Shown here piece after piece: positions 7,372 to 15,764 of a stretch of DNA of 64,000 bases. The stretch is taken from NCBI RefSeq assembly GCF_900115345.1, contig NZ_FOWC01000012.1, forward strand, positions 124,001 to 188,000. Reading direction: 5' to 3'. A program made the translations under genes and the position numbers. How positions within the stretch are numbered: position 1 is the first letter of the stretch; every line of letters begins with the position of its first letter. The stretch is from Amycolatopsis rubida. GTDB taxonomy: Bacteria; Actinomycetota; Actinomycetes; Mycobacteriales; Pseudonocardiaceae. Below the pieces are notes generated by a model. The model did no database searches, was not told the origin of the DNA, and saw only the letters and a program-made list of their open reading frames with translations.

Positions 7372-8001
7372 TCAGAGCGTGCCCAGCCAGTTGCGCAGCA
7401 GCTGCGCCCCCGCGTCCCCGGACTTCTCCGGGTGGAACTGGGTCGCCCACAGCGGCCCGTTCTCCACCGCCGCGACGAAGTCCTCGCCGTGGTTCGCCCA
7501 GGTCACCCTGGGCTGCTGCCCGGCGAGACCGGAGTCCAGTTCCCACTTCCGCGCCGCGTACGAGTGCACGAAATAAAACCGTTCGCCGGCGTCGATCCCG
7601 GCGAACAGCTGCGAATCGGCGGGCGCGCGGACGGTGTTCCAGCCCATGTGCGGGAGCACGTCGGCGTGCAGGCGCTCGACCGTGCCCGGCCATTCGCCGG
7701 TGCCTTCGGTCTCTTCGCCGTGCTCGACGCCGCGCGAGAACAGGATCTGCATGCCGACGCAAATGCCCAGCACCGGGCGTCCGCCCGCCAGCCGTTTGCC
7801 GATGATCCGGTGCCCGTGCACGCCCAGCAGCCCGCTCATGCACGCCGAGAACGCGCCGACGCCGGGCACCACGAGGCCGTCGGCTTCGAGCGCGGCATGC
7901 GGGTCGGCGGTGACTTCCGTCTCGGCGCCCGCGCGCGCGACGGCGCGTTCGGCGGAGCGGAGGTTTCCGGAGCCGTAATCGAGGATCACCACACGAGACA
8001 C
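7372..8001 (-). CDS. hisH: Imidazole glycerol phosphate synthase, glutamine amidotransferase subunit
   Basis: HisH hydrolyses glutamine and passes ammonia to HisF. The 209-residue class-I amidotransferase carries the nucleophile Cys81 in VLGICVGMQ and the His190/Glu192 dyad in ATQFHPEKSG, so the catalytic triad is intact. The oxyanion region PGVGAF is also present. It is on the same strand as hisA but separated by 99 bp containing a palindromic repeat, so co-transcription is uncertain. Upstream it faces a small divergent gene. Confidence 0.95.
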   Translation of the reverse strand: MSRVVILDYGSGNLRSAERAVARAGAETEVTADPHAALEADGLVVPGVGAFSACMSGLLGVHGHRIIGKRLAGGRPVLGICVGMQILFSRGVEHGEETEGTGEWPGTVERLHADVLPHMGWNTVRAPADSQLFAGIDAGERFYFVHSYAARKWELDSGLAGQQPRVTWANHGEDFVAAVENGPLWATQFHPEKSGDAGAQLLRNWLGTL

Positions 8002-8122
8002 AACCCGAGCCTAGCCTCCCGGGCAATTTCGTTCCGAGCCCGTTTCGTTCTCGCCCCGAACGGGTATCCACCAGGCTGTGTGCGGGTGCCGCCGGCACCC
8101 CCGGACCCGGGAAGAGGACGAA

Positions 8123-8308
8123 ATGTCCGAGTCCGATCTGCTCTGCCGGATGTTCCAAGCATGGCGGGAAGACATCGACAGCGTGCCGTTCCCGCAGTTC
8201 AGGGAGCTGACCATCCCGCTGCAGAAGACCCGCGCGGAGATCGACCGCGCGCGCCGGTCGACCGCGCGCACGGCGAACCCCGTGCGGCGCGCCGACAGCG
8301 GCTGGTGA
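8123..8308 (+). CDS. Small hypothetical protein
   Basis: Codes for 61 residues, starting MSESDLLCRMFQAWREDIDS and ending in an Arg/Ala-rich tail. An AGAGG-type ribosome-binding site lies 6-10 bp before ATG 8123. No domain is recognised; the charged helical character suggests a small soluble regulatory or structural protein. It is divergent from hisH and convergent with the transketolase subunit gene. A longer reading from 8078 is possible but has no ribosome-binding site. Confidence 0.5.
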   Translation: MSESDLLCRMFQAWREDIDSVPFPQFRELTIPLQKTRAEIDRARRSTARTANPVRRADSGW

Positions 8309-8342
8309 CCCCGGGCGGTCGCCCGCTGCCCGAAGTGCCTCC

Positions 8343-9233
8343 TCATCCGGTGAAGAATTCCTTGAGGGACAGCGCGATCGAACCCGCGTCGAGCCCGTGC
8401 ACGAGATCGTGGTCGGCGAGCGTGCCGTAGATCCGCACCTCGGCGTCCCGGCGGGTGCCAAGGTTCAGCAGCCGGTGCGGCCGGTCCGCGAGCGCGTCGG
8501 CGACGCAATGCGCGGAAGTTCCCTTGAGATACGGCTCCACCAGCGCCACGTCGGCCACGCCGGGCACCGCGGCGCGCAGCCCCTCCGCGTCGAACGGGCG
8601 CACCGTCGAGGTGTAGAGCACCGTCACGTCCATGCCCTCGGCCGCCTCCAGCACCCGGTCCAGCATCGGCCCGACCGCGATCACCGCGCCGCGCGTGCCC
8701 TGGCGGATCGTCTGGAGCCCGACGCCGAGGTGCGGCTCGGAATTCTCCTGTGCGGACAACCGCAGGTAGGTCCGGCTGTCCCCGGGCACCGAATCGAGCA
8801 GCAGCCGCCGCGCCTCCTCGGGATGGCCGGGCACGTGCACATACCAGCCGGGCAGGGAATCGATCAGCGCGACGTCCCCGGGAGCCTGATGCGTGCGGCC
8901 CTCCATCGGCATGTCGTAGGAAGCGCCGTAGGACACCAGCACCGCGCCGAGTTCCTGGTGGCTGAGGTCCAGTTTGATCTGTTCGAACGCGCGCTCCACG
9001 AGGAACGCGTTGAAGGTGTGCACGATCGGCCGCAGCCCGGCGAGCGCGAGACCGGCACCGGTGCTCACCAGCAGCTGCTCGCGGATCCCGACGTTGATCA
9101 CCCGGTCCGGATGCCGTCGAGCGGCCTCGGCGAGCGCCGCGGCCGAGATGTCGGCGAGGACGATCGCGACGTCCTGGTCGGTGTTGACGATTTCTTCGGC
9201 GGTGGCCAGGAAGGTGTCCCGCATGTTCGGCAT
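8343..9233 (-). CDS. Transketolase, C-terminal subunit (split type)
   Basis: A 296-residue protein with the pyrimidine-binding domain (about residues 5-165) and the C-terminal transketolase domain (about 175-290). Visible are IVLADISAAALAEAARRHPD, VINVGIREQLLVSTGAGLAL with the TPP-activating Glu, and the TFNAFLVERAFEQIK segment. Split transketolases form heterotetramers with an N-terminal subunit and move two-carbon units between sugar phosphates, or belong to dedicated pathways. Its ATG is joined to the stop of the N-terminal subunit (TGATG at 9231-9235). Substrate is unknown. Confidence 0.88.
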   Translation of the reverse strand: MPNMRDTFLATAEEIVNTDQDVAIVLADISAAALAEAARRHPDRVINVGIREQLLVSTGAGLALAGLRPIVHTFNAFLVERAFEQIKLDLSHQELGAVLVSYGASYDMPMEGRTHQAPGDVALIDSLPGWYVHVPGHPEEARRLLLDSVPGDSRTYLRLSAQENSEPHLGVGLQTIRQGTRGAVIAVGPMLDRVLEAAEGMDVTVLYTSTVRPFDAEGLRAAVPGVADVALVEPYLKGTSAHCVADALADRPHRLLNLGTRRDAEVRIYGTLADHDLVHGLDAGSIALSLKEFFTG

Positions 9234-9931
9234 CAGTGCGCGCCTTTCGGTTCCACGACGGCGACGACCGCGAGCGGCCGGCCCGGATGAGGGGTGGTGA
9301 ACGCGTCGTACAGTGCTTCGTGGTCTCGGCCGGAGACCGTGCGCACGGCCCAGCCCTCGGTTTCGAAGCGGCGCGCGATGCCGCCTGGCCAGCCGTGCGT
9401 CGAGGACTGGTTGTCCACGACCACCGTGGTCAGCGTGCCGAGCCCGAGCCGTGCGGCGACGGCGATCGCCTCGTGGTTGGAGCCTTCGTCGAGTTCGGCG
9501 TCGCCGACCAGGGTGACGATGCGCGAACGGAACCGGCGGGCGCGCAGGCCGAGCGCGGCGCCGACGGCGATCGGCAGGCCGTGCCCGAGCGAACCGCTGG
9601 AGATTTCGACGCCGGGCGCGCGGACGCGGTCCGGATGGTGCCCGAGCCGCGAACGCGCCGAACTCCAGCCGGCGAGTTCGTCCTCGTCCAGCCAGCCTTT
9701 CGCGACGAGCACCGCGTAGTACGCCATCGGCCCGTGCCCCTTGGACAGCAGGAACCGGTCGCGCCCTGGTCGCCGGGCGGTCTCCGGGCCGAGGTCCAGC
9801 ACCCGGTCGAACAGCACCCACAGGACGTCCACTGTGGACTCCGCGGCCGCGTGGTGTTTGTCGTCGCCGGTCATCAGCGAGATCAGCCGGGGCAGGTCCG
9901 CGTAACCCGGCTCGTGCGTGGTCGTGGTCAT
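9233..9931 (-). CDS. Transketolase, N-terminal (TPP-binding) subunit
   Basis: About 232 residues with the thiamine-diphosphate domain: FLLSKGHGPMAYYAVL (the SKGH motif), SSGSLGHGLPIAVGAALGLR and the TPP/metal motif LVGDAELDEGSNHEA, followed by VVVDNQSSTHG. It pairs with the C-terminal subunit gene by a 1-bp overlap. ATG 9943 is an alternative start but lies only 5 bp from the palindrome at 9949-9970, so 9931 is preferred. It is divergent from soxR across that palindrome, which implies redox control. Split transketolases occur in both primary and secondary metabolism. Confidence 0.87.
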   Translation of the reverse strand: MTTTTHEPGYADLPRLISLMTGDDKHHAAAESTVDVLWVLFDRVLDLGPETARRPGRDRFLLSKGHGPMAYYAVLVAKGWLDEDELAGWSSARSRLGHHPDRVRAPGVEISSGSLGHGLPIAVGAALGLRARRFRSRIVTLVGDAELDEGSNHEAIAVAARLGLGTLTTVVVDNQSSTHGWPGGIARRFETEGWAVRTVSGRDHEALYDAFTTPHPGRPLAVVAVVEPKGAH

Positions 9932-9948
9932 GGCCTCGACCATGCAAC

Positions 9949-9970
9949 CTCGACCAAACTGAAGGTCAAG
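9949..9970. promoter_or_regulatory. SoxR-type operator between soxR and the transketolase operon
   Basis: Near-perfect dyad CTCGACC and GGTCAAG with an 8-bp AT-rich centre. Length and symmetry fit a MerR/SoxR site of the kind placed inside a promoter with a long spacer. It fills the 42-bp gap between the soxR start and the transketolase start, so one protein bound here could control both directions. Confidence 0.6.
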
Positions 9971-9985
9971 CGCTAACCTGAAGCA

Positions 9986-10447
9986 ATGACGAGGTTGGCG
10001 GACAAGCTGAGCATCGGCCAGGTCGCGGAACGCAGCGGAGTCCCGCACACGGCACTGCGGTTCTACGAGGAGCGCGGCCTGATCACGTCCGAGCGCTCGG
10101 CGGGCAACCAGCGCCGCTACGCGCGTTCGGTGCTGCGGCGGATCGCGTTCATCCGCGCCGCGCAACGGGTCGGGCTGTCGCTGGAGGACATCAGCGCGGC
10201 GCTGGAGACGCTCCCCGCCGACCACGCGCCGACGAAGGCGGACTGGGCCCGGCTGTCGCGCGAGTGGCAGACCGAACTCGACGCCCGGATCGACGCGCTG
10301 CAGCGGCTGCGGGACCGGTTGACCGGATGCGTCGGCTGCGGATGTCTTTCGCTGCGCAGTTGCGGCCTGTACAACGCGGACGACGAACTCTCCCGGTTCG
10401 GGCCGGGGGCCAGCAAGCTCCGTCCCGTCCTGGAGGGCGGCATCTGA
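9986..10447 (+). CDS. soxR: Redox-sensing transcriptional activator SoxR
   Basis: A MerR-family regulator of 153 residues. The N-terminal winged helix is LSIGQVAERSGVPHTALRFY, followed by the RYARSVLRRIAFIRAAQRVG helix and a coiled-coil dimer helix. The four cysteines of the SoxR [2Fe-2S] cluster are complete: Cys115, Cys118, Cys120 and Cys126 in the CX2CXCX5C pattern. The cluster is oxidised by redox-active compounds and switches on target promoters. In actinomycetes SoxR usually governs export or modification of redox-cycling metabolites. Here the nearest divergent target is a split transketolase. Confidence 0.95.
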   Translation: MTRLADKLSIGQVAERSGVPHTALRFYEERGLITSERSAGNQRRYARSVLRRIAFIRAAQRVGLSLEDISAALETLPADHAPTKADWARLSREWQTELDARIDALQRLRDRLTGCVGCGCLSLRSCGLYNADDELSRFGPGASKLRPVLEGGI

Positions 10448-10489
10448 ATTCCGGCGCGCGCCAGCGCTTCGGTGTGGGTTGCTACGGAC

Positions 10490-10912
10490 GGAAACGAACG
10501 AGAAAGATCGAACCCGGGTATCCCAGCGGCTGTCCCGGCACCCGCGCCACGGCCCCGGCGGGCTCGGCCTCACCCTCTCCTTCTGAAGGAATCGGTTCCC
10601 GTCCGCGAACTGCGGCAGACAGCGGTTCGCCTTTGGCGAGACAGAGACGTTGATCCGCGCCAGCCAGGGGCACAGCGTCCGCGTGGATCTGGAACTGCCG
10701 GACGCGCCGCCGCCGGAAATCCTCTTCCCCGGGACTGCGCCGGTTGAAGCGGCACGCGGAGCTTTTGCCGGCGACCCGCGAGACGGTGCGGAAGTTCGCG
10801 GCACGGGAAACCGGTCGCGCTGACGGTGACGGCCGGGGAATGGCCGCGCGGGCACGGGTTTCAGGTGAGCGTTTCGGCGATTCCCGCCGAGTTTCTGGCG
10901 GTGTCCGAGTAA
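10490..10912 (+). pseudogene. kptA: Relic of RNA 2'-phosphotransferase (KptA/Tpt1)
   Basis: Four stretches of the family appear in order but in broken frames: RVSQRLSRHPRHGPGGLGLT (about 10500-10560), RFAFGETETLIRASQGHSV with VDLELPDAPPPEILFPGTAP (10625-10742), LKRHAELLPATRETVRKFAA (10745-10805), and PVALTVTAGEWPRGHGFQVS with IPAEFLAVSE (10813-10912). Intact KptA is about 180-200 residues and removes the splice-junction 2'-phosphate from RNA using NAD. Here the parts between the blocks are deleted and at least two frameshifts are present. A stop precedes the RASQGHS block. It is a clear pseudogene. Confidence 0.8.
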
Positions 10913-10947
10913 CGCATACTGAGCGGGTCGCGCCGAAGGAGGTGGCT

Positions 10948-11166
10948 ATGCCGGACTACACGATCGTCCAGTGCGGCCAAGGCCACTATTTCTCCACGAT
11001 CTGGCTGCCCTTGGTGTCGTTCAAGGCGGTCCGGCTCGGCGATCGCCGGTTGCAGCGCTGCCCGGTGTGCCGCCGTTTCCGCTCCGTCGTCCGGGTTTCC
11101 GCGGATCAGTTGAGCGCCGAAGAACTGCGCGCCGCCGAAGCGCTGAAGGACTCCCGGCTGCCGTAA
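10948..11166 (+). CDS. Small zinc-ribbon protein
   Basis: Codes for 72 residues: VQCGQGHYFSTIWLP at the N-terminus and CPVCRRFRS in the middle, so three cysteines and a histidine can form one zinc ribbon. A strong AAGGAGG-type ribosome-binding site precedes ATG 10948. Similar small proteins are widespread in actinobacteria without a known function. It lies just downstream of the kptA relic and is convergent with a methyltransferase gene. Confidence 0.7.
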   Translation: MPDYTIVQCGQGHYFSTIWLPLVSFKAVRLGDRRLQRCPVCRRFRSVVRVSADQLSAEELRAAEALKDSRLP

Positions 11167-11221
11167 CCGGTCGCCTCAGCGAGTTTTCCCGGGAGCGGGC
11201 GCGGGCGTTGCGGAGGGAGCC

Positions 11222-12037
11222 TCAGCCGGTTTCGGTGACGCGGCACAGGATTTCCCCGTGCGGGATCGAGAACCAGCCGTCCGGGTCGGCCGCCCACGCA
11301 CGCCACGCGGCGGAGATCTCGCGGAGGTCTTCAGCGGACGCGTGCCCGCCCGCCACGGCCTGCTCGGCGATCTTGGAATCCAGGATCCGTTCCGCCCACA
11401 TGCCGCCCCACCACGCGCGTTCCTCCGGGGTGGAATGGCACCAGATCGAGGCGCTCGGCGTGACGTCGCGAGCGCCGGCGGCGTGCGCCCAGGCCAGCAG
11501 CCGCCGCCCCGCGTCCGGCTCGGCGCCGTTGCCGTGCGCGACCGCGCGGTACACCTCCAGCCAGCGGTCCAGCCGCGAGTCCGCCGGCCACCAGAACGCG
11601 GCGGCGTAGTCGGTGTCGCGAGCGGCGACCACACCGCCGGGCTTCGCCAGCGCCAGCATGTGCCGCAGCGCCGCCACCGGTTCGGTCAGGTGCAGCAGCA
11701 CCTGGTGCGCGTGCACGACGTCGAACCGGCCGGCTGGCGGGGCCGCGGTGATGTCGGCGCGTTCGAACCGGACGTTGGACACTCCTTCGCTCTGCGCGTG
11801 CGCCCGCGCTTGCTCCAGAACGGCGTCCGACACGTCGATGCCGACGACCTCGCCCGGGGCCACCCGGCGGGCGAGGTCGACCGTGATCGTCCCGGGCCCG
11901 CAGCCGACGTCCAGCACGCTGCGCCCGGGAAGCAGCTCCGGCGCGAGGTAGGCCGCCGAATTGTCGACGGTTCGCCAAACTTGCGACCGTACAACGCTTT
12001 CCGCGTGCCCCTGCCCGTAAGCGCGATCCGAAGACAT
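11222..12037 (-). CDS. Class I SAM-dependent methyltransferase
   Basis: A 271-residue Rossmann methyltransferase of the UbiE/COQ5-like group. Motif I is SVLDVGCGPGTITVDLA (about residues 40-56). The acidic residue that binds the SAM ribose is in VVGIDVSDAVL. Motif II/III region FDVVHAHQVLLHLTEPVAAL and the post-motif LAKPGGVVAARDTDY follow. The C-terminal third (WWPADSRLDRWLEVYRAVAH) resembles proteins that methylate small molecules. The substrate is unknown and no biosynthetic neighbours indicate it. It is monocistronic, ending against the small zinc-ribbon gene. Confidence 0.85.
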   Translation of the reverse strand: MSSDRAYGQGHAESVVRSQVWRTVDNSAAYLAPELLPGRSVLDVGCGPGTITVDLARRVAPGEVVGIDVSDAVLEQARAHAQSEGVSNVRFERADITAAPPAGRFDVVHAHQVLLHLTEPVAALRHMLALAKPGGVVAARDTDYAAAFWWPADSRLDRWLEVYRAVAHGNGAEPDAGRRLLAWAHAAGARDVTPSASIWCHSTPEERAWWGGMWAERILDSKIAEQAVAGGHASAEDLREISAAWRAWAADPDGWFSIPHGEILCRVTETG

Positions 12038-12107
12038 GCTTCGAGGTTAAGAGCCTCGTCCCAGATACTGCAACAGAATTCTCAGCAATTGAGACGCGGG
12101 CGGGAGG

Positions 12108-12686
12108 TCAGCAGACCCGGCGGCGCGGCCTGCCCAGCAGCCGCCTGCCTACGCCGATCAGCTCCTGGCGCAGCGTTTCGTCGTCCACCTCGGCCAGATC
12201 GGGCGCTCCGCCCGCCATCGCGATGCCGGTGAACGCCACGATCGCCGCCACGCGAGCGGTCACGTCCGGCTCCGGCCCGCCGGCCACGATCGAGATCAGC
12301 GCCTGTTTGAACCCTTCGACGCCGTGCCTCGACTTCGCGAGCGCCGCGTCGATGCCCGGATCGCTGGAGAACAGCGCGACCAGCACCCGGTGCCGCACGA
12401 CGAGATCGACGAAACCGTCCAGCAGATGGTCCACGCGCGCACCGTGGCGGCGGTGCTTCGCCGCCTCGACGACCAGTTCGTCCAGTTCCCGGATGCCCGG
12501 TTCCGCGACCGCCTCGGTGATCTCCGACTTCGTCTTGAAGTGGTAGTACACCGCGGCCTTGGTGACGCCCAGCTCGTCGGCGATCATCTGCAGCGAGGTG
12601 CCCTCCACGCCGTGCTCCGAGAACAGCCGCAGCGCAGTGGCGAGCAGCCTGGTCCGGGTGTCCGCGACCGGTTCGACGGTCGTCAT
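12108..12686 (-). CDS. TetR-family regulator of the adjacent MMPL exporter
   Basis: A 192-residue TetR protein with a canonical DNA-binding domain: RLLATALRLFSEHGVEGTSL, MIADELGVTKAAVYYHFKTK and SEITEAV. It is divergent from the MMPL transporter gene, and the shared 195-bp gap contains four copies of a 16-bp operator at an exact 23-bp period. The simplest model is repression of itself and the exporter, relieved by a lipophilic ligand. The family C-terminal domain resembles those of other exporter-linked TetRs; the ligand is unknown. Confidence 0.9.
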   Translation of the reverse strand: MTTVEPVADTRTRLLATALRLFSEHGVEGTSLQMIADELGVTKAAVYYHFKTKSEITEAVAEPGIRELDELVVEAAKHRRHGARVDHLLDGFVDLVVRHRVLVALFSSDPGIDAALAKSRHGVEGFKQALISIVAGGPEPDVTARVAAIVAFTGIAMAGGAPDLAEVDDETLRQELIGVGRRLLGRPRRRVC

Positions 12687-12736
12687 CGCGCCCTCCTCAT
12701 CGAGCGGAGTGCGCTGCTCCGCAGCACATCATGGTA

Positions 12737-12821
12737 CTTGCCGAGCGACTAGCCCGAAACTTGCCGTGCGGCTAGTCACATCCTAGCCGATCGGCTTGGC
12801 AGCCCCTTGCCGAACGGCTAG
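12737..12821. promoter_or_regulatory. Array of four 16-bp operators at exact 23-bp spacing
   Basis: Sites at 12737-12752 (CTTGCCGAGCGACTAG), 12760-12775 (CTTGCCGTGCGGCTAG), 12783-12798 (the same motif reversed, CTAGCCGATCGGCTTG) and 12806-12821 (CTTGCCGAACGGCTAG). The consensus is CTTGCCG-NN-CGGCTAG. Each start is 23 bp from the next, about two DNA turns, so bound dimers would line up on one face of the helix. Confidence 0.85.
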
Positions 12822-12824
12822 CTT
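12796..12824 (+). promoter_or_regulatory. Candidate promoter of the MMPL gene
   Basis: TTGGCA (12796-12801) and TAGCTT (12819-12824) with a 17-bp spacer form a reasonable sigma-70-type promoter 58 bp before the MMPL start. Operators 3 and 4 of the array overlap the -35 and -10 boxes, which would explain repression. Confidence 0.5.
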
Positions 12825-12881
12825 CGAAAGGGCGATTCCCAGTGCGGAGAGCCCGCTTCGGGCGCGAAACGGAGACGACTC

Positions 12882-15065
12882 GTGGCACCCTTCCTGTACC
12901 GGCTCGGCAGGCTGTCGTTCCGCCGCCGGGCCCTCGTGGCGGCGGTCTGGGCGCTTGTCCTCGCGGCGGTGGGCGCGGGCGCGCTCACGCTGTCGGGCAA
13001 GCTGTCCGATTCGGTGACCATCCCGGGCACCGAATCCCAGCAGGCGATCGACCGGCTGGCCGAGCACTTCCCGCAGGCCGCGGCGGGCGGCGGCACCGCG
13101 CGCGTGGCGATCGCCGCCCCGGACGGGCGCCAGGTGAGCGACCCGGCGGGCCAGGCAGCCGTCGAGTCCGTGGTGGGCAAGCTGAAGTCCGCGCCGAAGG
13201 TGGCCGCGGTCGTCGACCCGTTCCAGGCGAAGTCGGTCTCCCCCGACGGCCGGGTCGCGCTCGCGCAGGTGAGCTACCAGATCAAGGGCTTCGAACTCAG
13301 CGACAGCGACCGCCAGGCGCTGCTGGCCACCGGCGATCACGCCAAGCAGCTGGGCTATCAGGTCGAGTACGGCGGCGACGCGGTGCAGGGCATCCCGGCG
13401 ACCGGGGCCACCGAAGGGCTCGGCGTCGCGGTCGCGGCGGTCGTCCTGATCATCACCTTCGGCTCGCTGCTGGCCGCCGGGATTCCGCTGCTCACCGCGC
13501 TGGTCGGCGTCGGGGTCGGGATGGCGGGCATCATGCTGGCGTCCGGTTCGATGGAGCTGAACTCCAACACTCCGGTGCTGGCGTTGATGATCGGGCTCGC
13601 GGTGGGCATCGACTACGCGCTCTTCATCGTCTCCCGTTATCGGCACGAACTAGCCGAGGGCCGCGAACCCGAGGAAGCGGCCGGCCGAGCTGTCGGCACC
13701 GCTGGCTCCGCCGTGGTGTTCGCCGGGCTCACCGTGATCATCGCGCTCGCCGGGCTGACTGTGGTCGGCATTCCGTTCCTCGGCCAGATGGGCATCGCCG
13801 CCGCGGCGACCGTCGTGATCGCCGTGCTGATCGCGTTGACGCTGCTGCCCGCCGTGCTCGGTTTCGCCGGCGCCCGGGTCGCCAGCACCAAGATCCGCGT
13901 GCGCCGCCGCTCCGAAGGCCCGACACACGGCGAACGCTGGGCGCGTTTCGTTGCGCGGCACCGGGTTCCGGTGCTGCTGACCGCGCTCGTCGGACTGGCC
14001 GTGGTCGCGATTCCCGCTTTGAGCATGCAGCTCGGCCTGCCCAACGACAGCACCGCCGCGCCGGACACCACCCAGCGCAAGGCGTACGACCTGGTCAGCA
14101 AGGGCTTCGGCGAGGGTGCGAACGGACCGCTGCTGGTCGTCGTCGACACCGGACCGAACCACAACCCGGCCGCGCTGAAGCAGGCCGCCGCCGACATCGG
14201 CAAGCTGCCGGACGTCGCCGCGGTGACGCCGCCGAAGGTCAACCCGGCCGGGGACACCGCGGTGCTCACGGTGATCCCGAAGAGCGGCCCGAGCAGCACG
14301 CAGACCGAGGACCTCGTGTCCGCGATCCGCGCTCAATCCGAGCCGCTGCGGGAAAACACCGGCGGGAGCCTCGCGGTGACCGGCCAGACCGCGGCCAACA
14401 TCGACGTCTCGCAGAAGCTGTCGGACGCGATGCTGCCCTACCTCGCGCTGATCGTCGGGCTGGCGTTCCTGTTGCTGATGCTGGTGTTCCGGTCGGTCGT
14501 GGTGCCGTTGAAGGCGACGCTCGGATTCCTCGGCTCGGTGGTCGCGACGTTCGGCGCGGTGGTCGCGGTGTTCCAGTGGGGCTGGCTCACCGATCTGCTC
14601 GGCGTCGCCTCGACCGGCCCGATCATGAGCATGCTGCCGATCCTGCTGATCGGCGTCCTGTTCGGGCTCGCGATGGACTACCAGGTGTTCCTGGTGACCC
14701 GGATGCGCGAGGAACACGTGCACGGCGCCGAGCCGCAGGAAGCGATGGTGACCGGATTCCGGCACGGGGCGCGCGTCGTCGTGGCGGCCGCGCTGATCAT
14801 GATCTCGGTGTTCGCCGGGTTCGTGCTGGCCGAATCGACGCTGATCCAGTCGATCGGGTTCGCGCTGGCCTTCGGGGTGCTGGTGGACGCGTTCGTGATC
14901 CGGATGACCATCGTGCCCGCGGTGATGTCGCTGCTCGGGCGAGGCGCGTGGTGGCTGCCGAAGTGGCTGGACCGGATCCTGCCGAACGTGGACGTGGAGG
15001 GCGAGGGCCTGGTCCGGGAACTCGGCACTCCCGGCGACGACGAACGCGAGCTGACCCGGGTCTGA
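12882..15065 (+). CDS. MMPL-family RND transporter
   Basis: A 727-residue inner-membrane transporter with two repeats, each one helix, a periplasmic porter domain and five helices. The first helix is at about residues 14-36, and the first five-helix block (about 175-330) contains VGIDYALFIVSRYRHEL. The second (about 510-690) contains LAMDYQVFLVTRMREEH. The Asp-Tyr pairs in these segments are the proton-relay residues of MMPL proteins. Relatives export lipids or hydrophobic drugs using the proton gradient. It is controlled by the divergent TetR through the operator array. No lipid-synthesis genes are adjacent, so drug or metabolite export is equally possible. Confidence 0.93.
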   Translation: MAPFLYRLGRLSFRRRALVAAVWALVLAAVGAGALTLSGKLSDSVTIPGTESQQAIDRLAEHFPQAAAGGGTARVAIAAPDGRQVSDPAGQAAVESVVGKLKSAPKVAAVVDPFQAKSVSPDGRVALAQVSYQIKGFELSDSDRQALLATGDHAKQLGYQVEYGGDAVQGIPATGATEGLGVAVAAVVLIITFGSLLAAGIPLLTALVGVGVGMAGIMLASGSMELNSNTPVLALMIGLAVGIDYALFIVSRYRHELAEGREPEEAAGRAVGTAGSAVVFAGLTVIIALAGLTVVGIPFLGQMGIAAAATVVIAVLIALTLLPAVLGFAGARVASTKIRVRRRSEGPTHGERWARFVARHRVPVLLTALVGLAVVAIPALSMQLGLPNDSTAAPDTTQRKAYDLVSKGFGEGANGPLLVVVDTGPNHNPAALKQAAADIGKLPDVAAVTPPKVNPAGDTAVLTVIPKSGPSSTQTEDLVSAIRAQSEPLRENTGGSLAVTGQTAANIDVSQKLSDAMLPYLALIVGLAFLLLMLVFRSVVVPLKATLGFLGSVVATFGAVVAVFQWGWLTDLLGVASTGPIMSMLPILLIGVLFGLAMDYQVFLVTRMREEHVHGAEPQEAMVTGFRHGARVVVAAALIMISVFAGFVLAESTLIQSIGFALAFGVLVDAFVIRMTIVPAVMSLLGRGAWWLPKWLDRILPNVDVEGEGLVRELGTPGDDERELTRV

Positions 15066-15110
15066 CTATTTCCGGTGCTTTTCGCCGGTGCCGGTTCGTA
15101 CCCTGATCGC

Positions 15111-15764
15111 ATGATCGAGGAAACGGTACGGGCCTGGGTGGCTGGATGGGCGCTGTCGCGGGCGACGCCGGTGCCGATCGAGCAGCCGTGGGGGCTCTAC
15201 GTGGAGGTGCCGGGCAATCCCGCGGAAGCGGGCAGGCATGTCCTGCCGGAAGCCGAGGAATCGCTGGTCCGCGCCGCCGCCGGGGCGGTCAGCGAACCTC
15301 GGACGTGGCTGAAGACGCTCGCCGAACCGGAGACGATCGAGCCGTGGCTCCCGGACGGCTGGGTGGTCGGCTGGGAGCACACCGGGCATCTGATGGCGAC
15401 GGATCTGCTGGCCACGGACCCAGTGGCACCGGAGGGTTACACGGTGACCGTGGAGACCAGCGGGGCGGTCACGTTCTTCCGGGTGCTGGACGCGGCGGGC
15501 GAGCAGGCGGCGAAGGGCCAGATGGCAGTGGTCGGCGACGCGGTGGTCGTGGACCGGGTGGCGACCGAGGAGGCGCACCGGCGGCGCGGCCTTGGCGGCT
15601 TGGTGCTGCGCACCATCGCCGACCGCGCGCTCGGCGAAGGCGCGGTGTTCGGCGTTCTCGCGGCCAGCGATGCCGGACGTGCGCTGTATGAGACGTTGGG
15701 CTGGAAGAAGCACTCGACGCTGTCCGCGGGCATCTATCAGCCGTTGGCGACCGCCGTTTCCTAG
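15111..15764 (+). CDS. GNAT-family N-acetyltransferase
   Basis: A 217-residue protein. The acetyl-CoA-binding core is in the C-terminal half: VVVDRVATEEAHRRRGLGGL is motif A with the RRGLGG pyrophosphate loop, followed by VLAASDAGRALYETLGW (motif B). The N-terminal half has no clear catalytic domain and may bind the acceptor. The ATG at 15111 gives a complete protein; an upstream GTG-type start would add about 12 residues of unlikely composition. The acceptor substrate is unknown. Confidence 0.85.
   Translation: MIEETVRAWVAGWALSRATPVPIEQPWGLYVEVPGNPAEAGRHVLPEAEESLVRAAAGAVSEPRTWLKTLAEPETIEPWLPDGWVVGWEHTGHLMATDLLATDPVAPEGYTVTVETSGAVTFFRVLDAAGEQAAKGQMAVVGDAVVVDRVATEEAHRRRGLGGLVLRTIADRALGEGAVFGVLAASDAGRALYETLGWKKHSTLSAGIYQPLATAVS

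Noticed and set aside
5956..8430. A long plus-strand open frame across hisA and hisH
   Set aside because: Antisense to two certain his genes and of low-complexity composition; a by-product of high GC at third positions.
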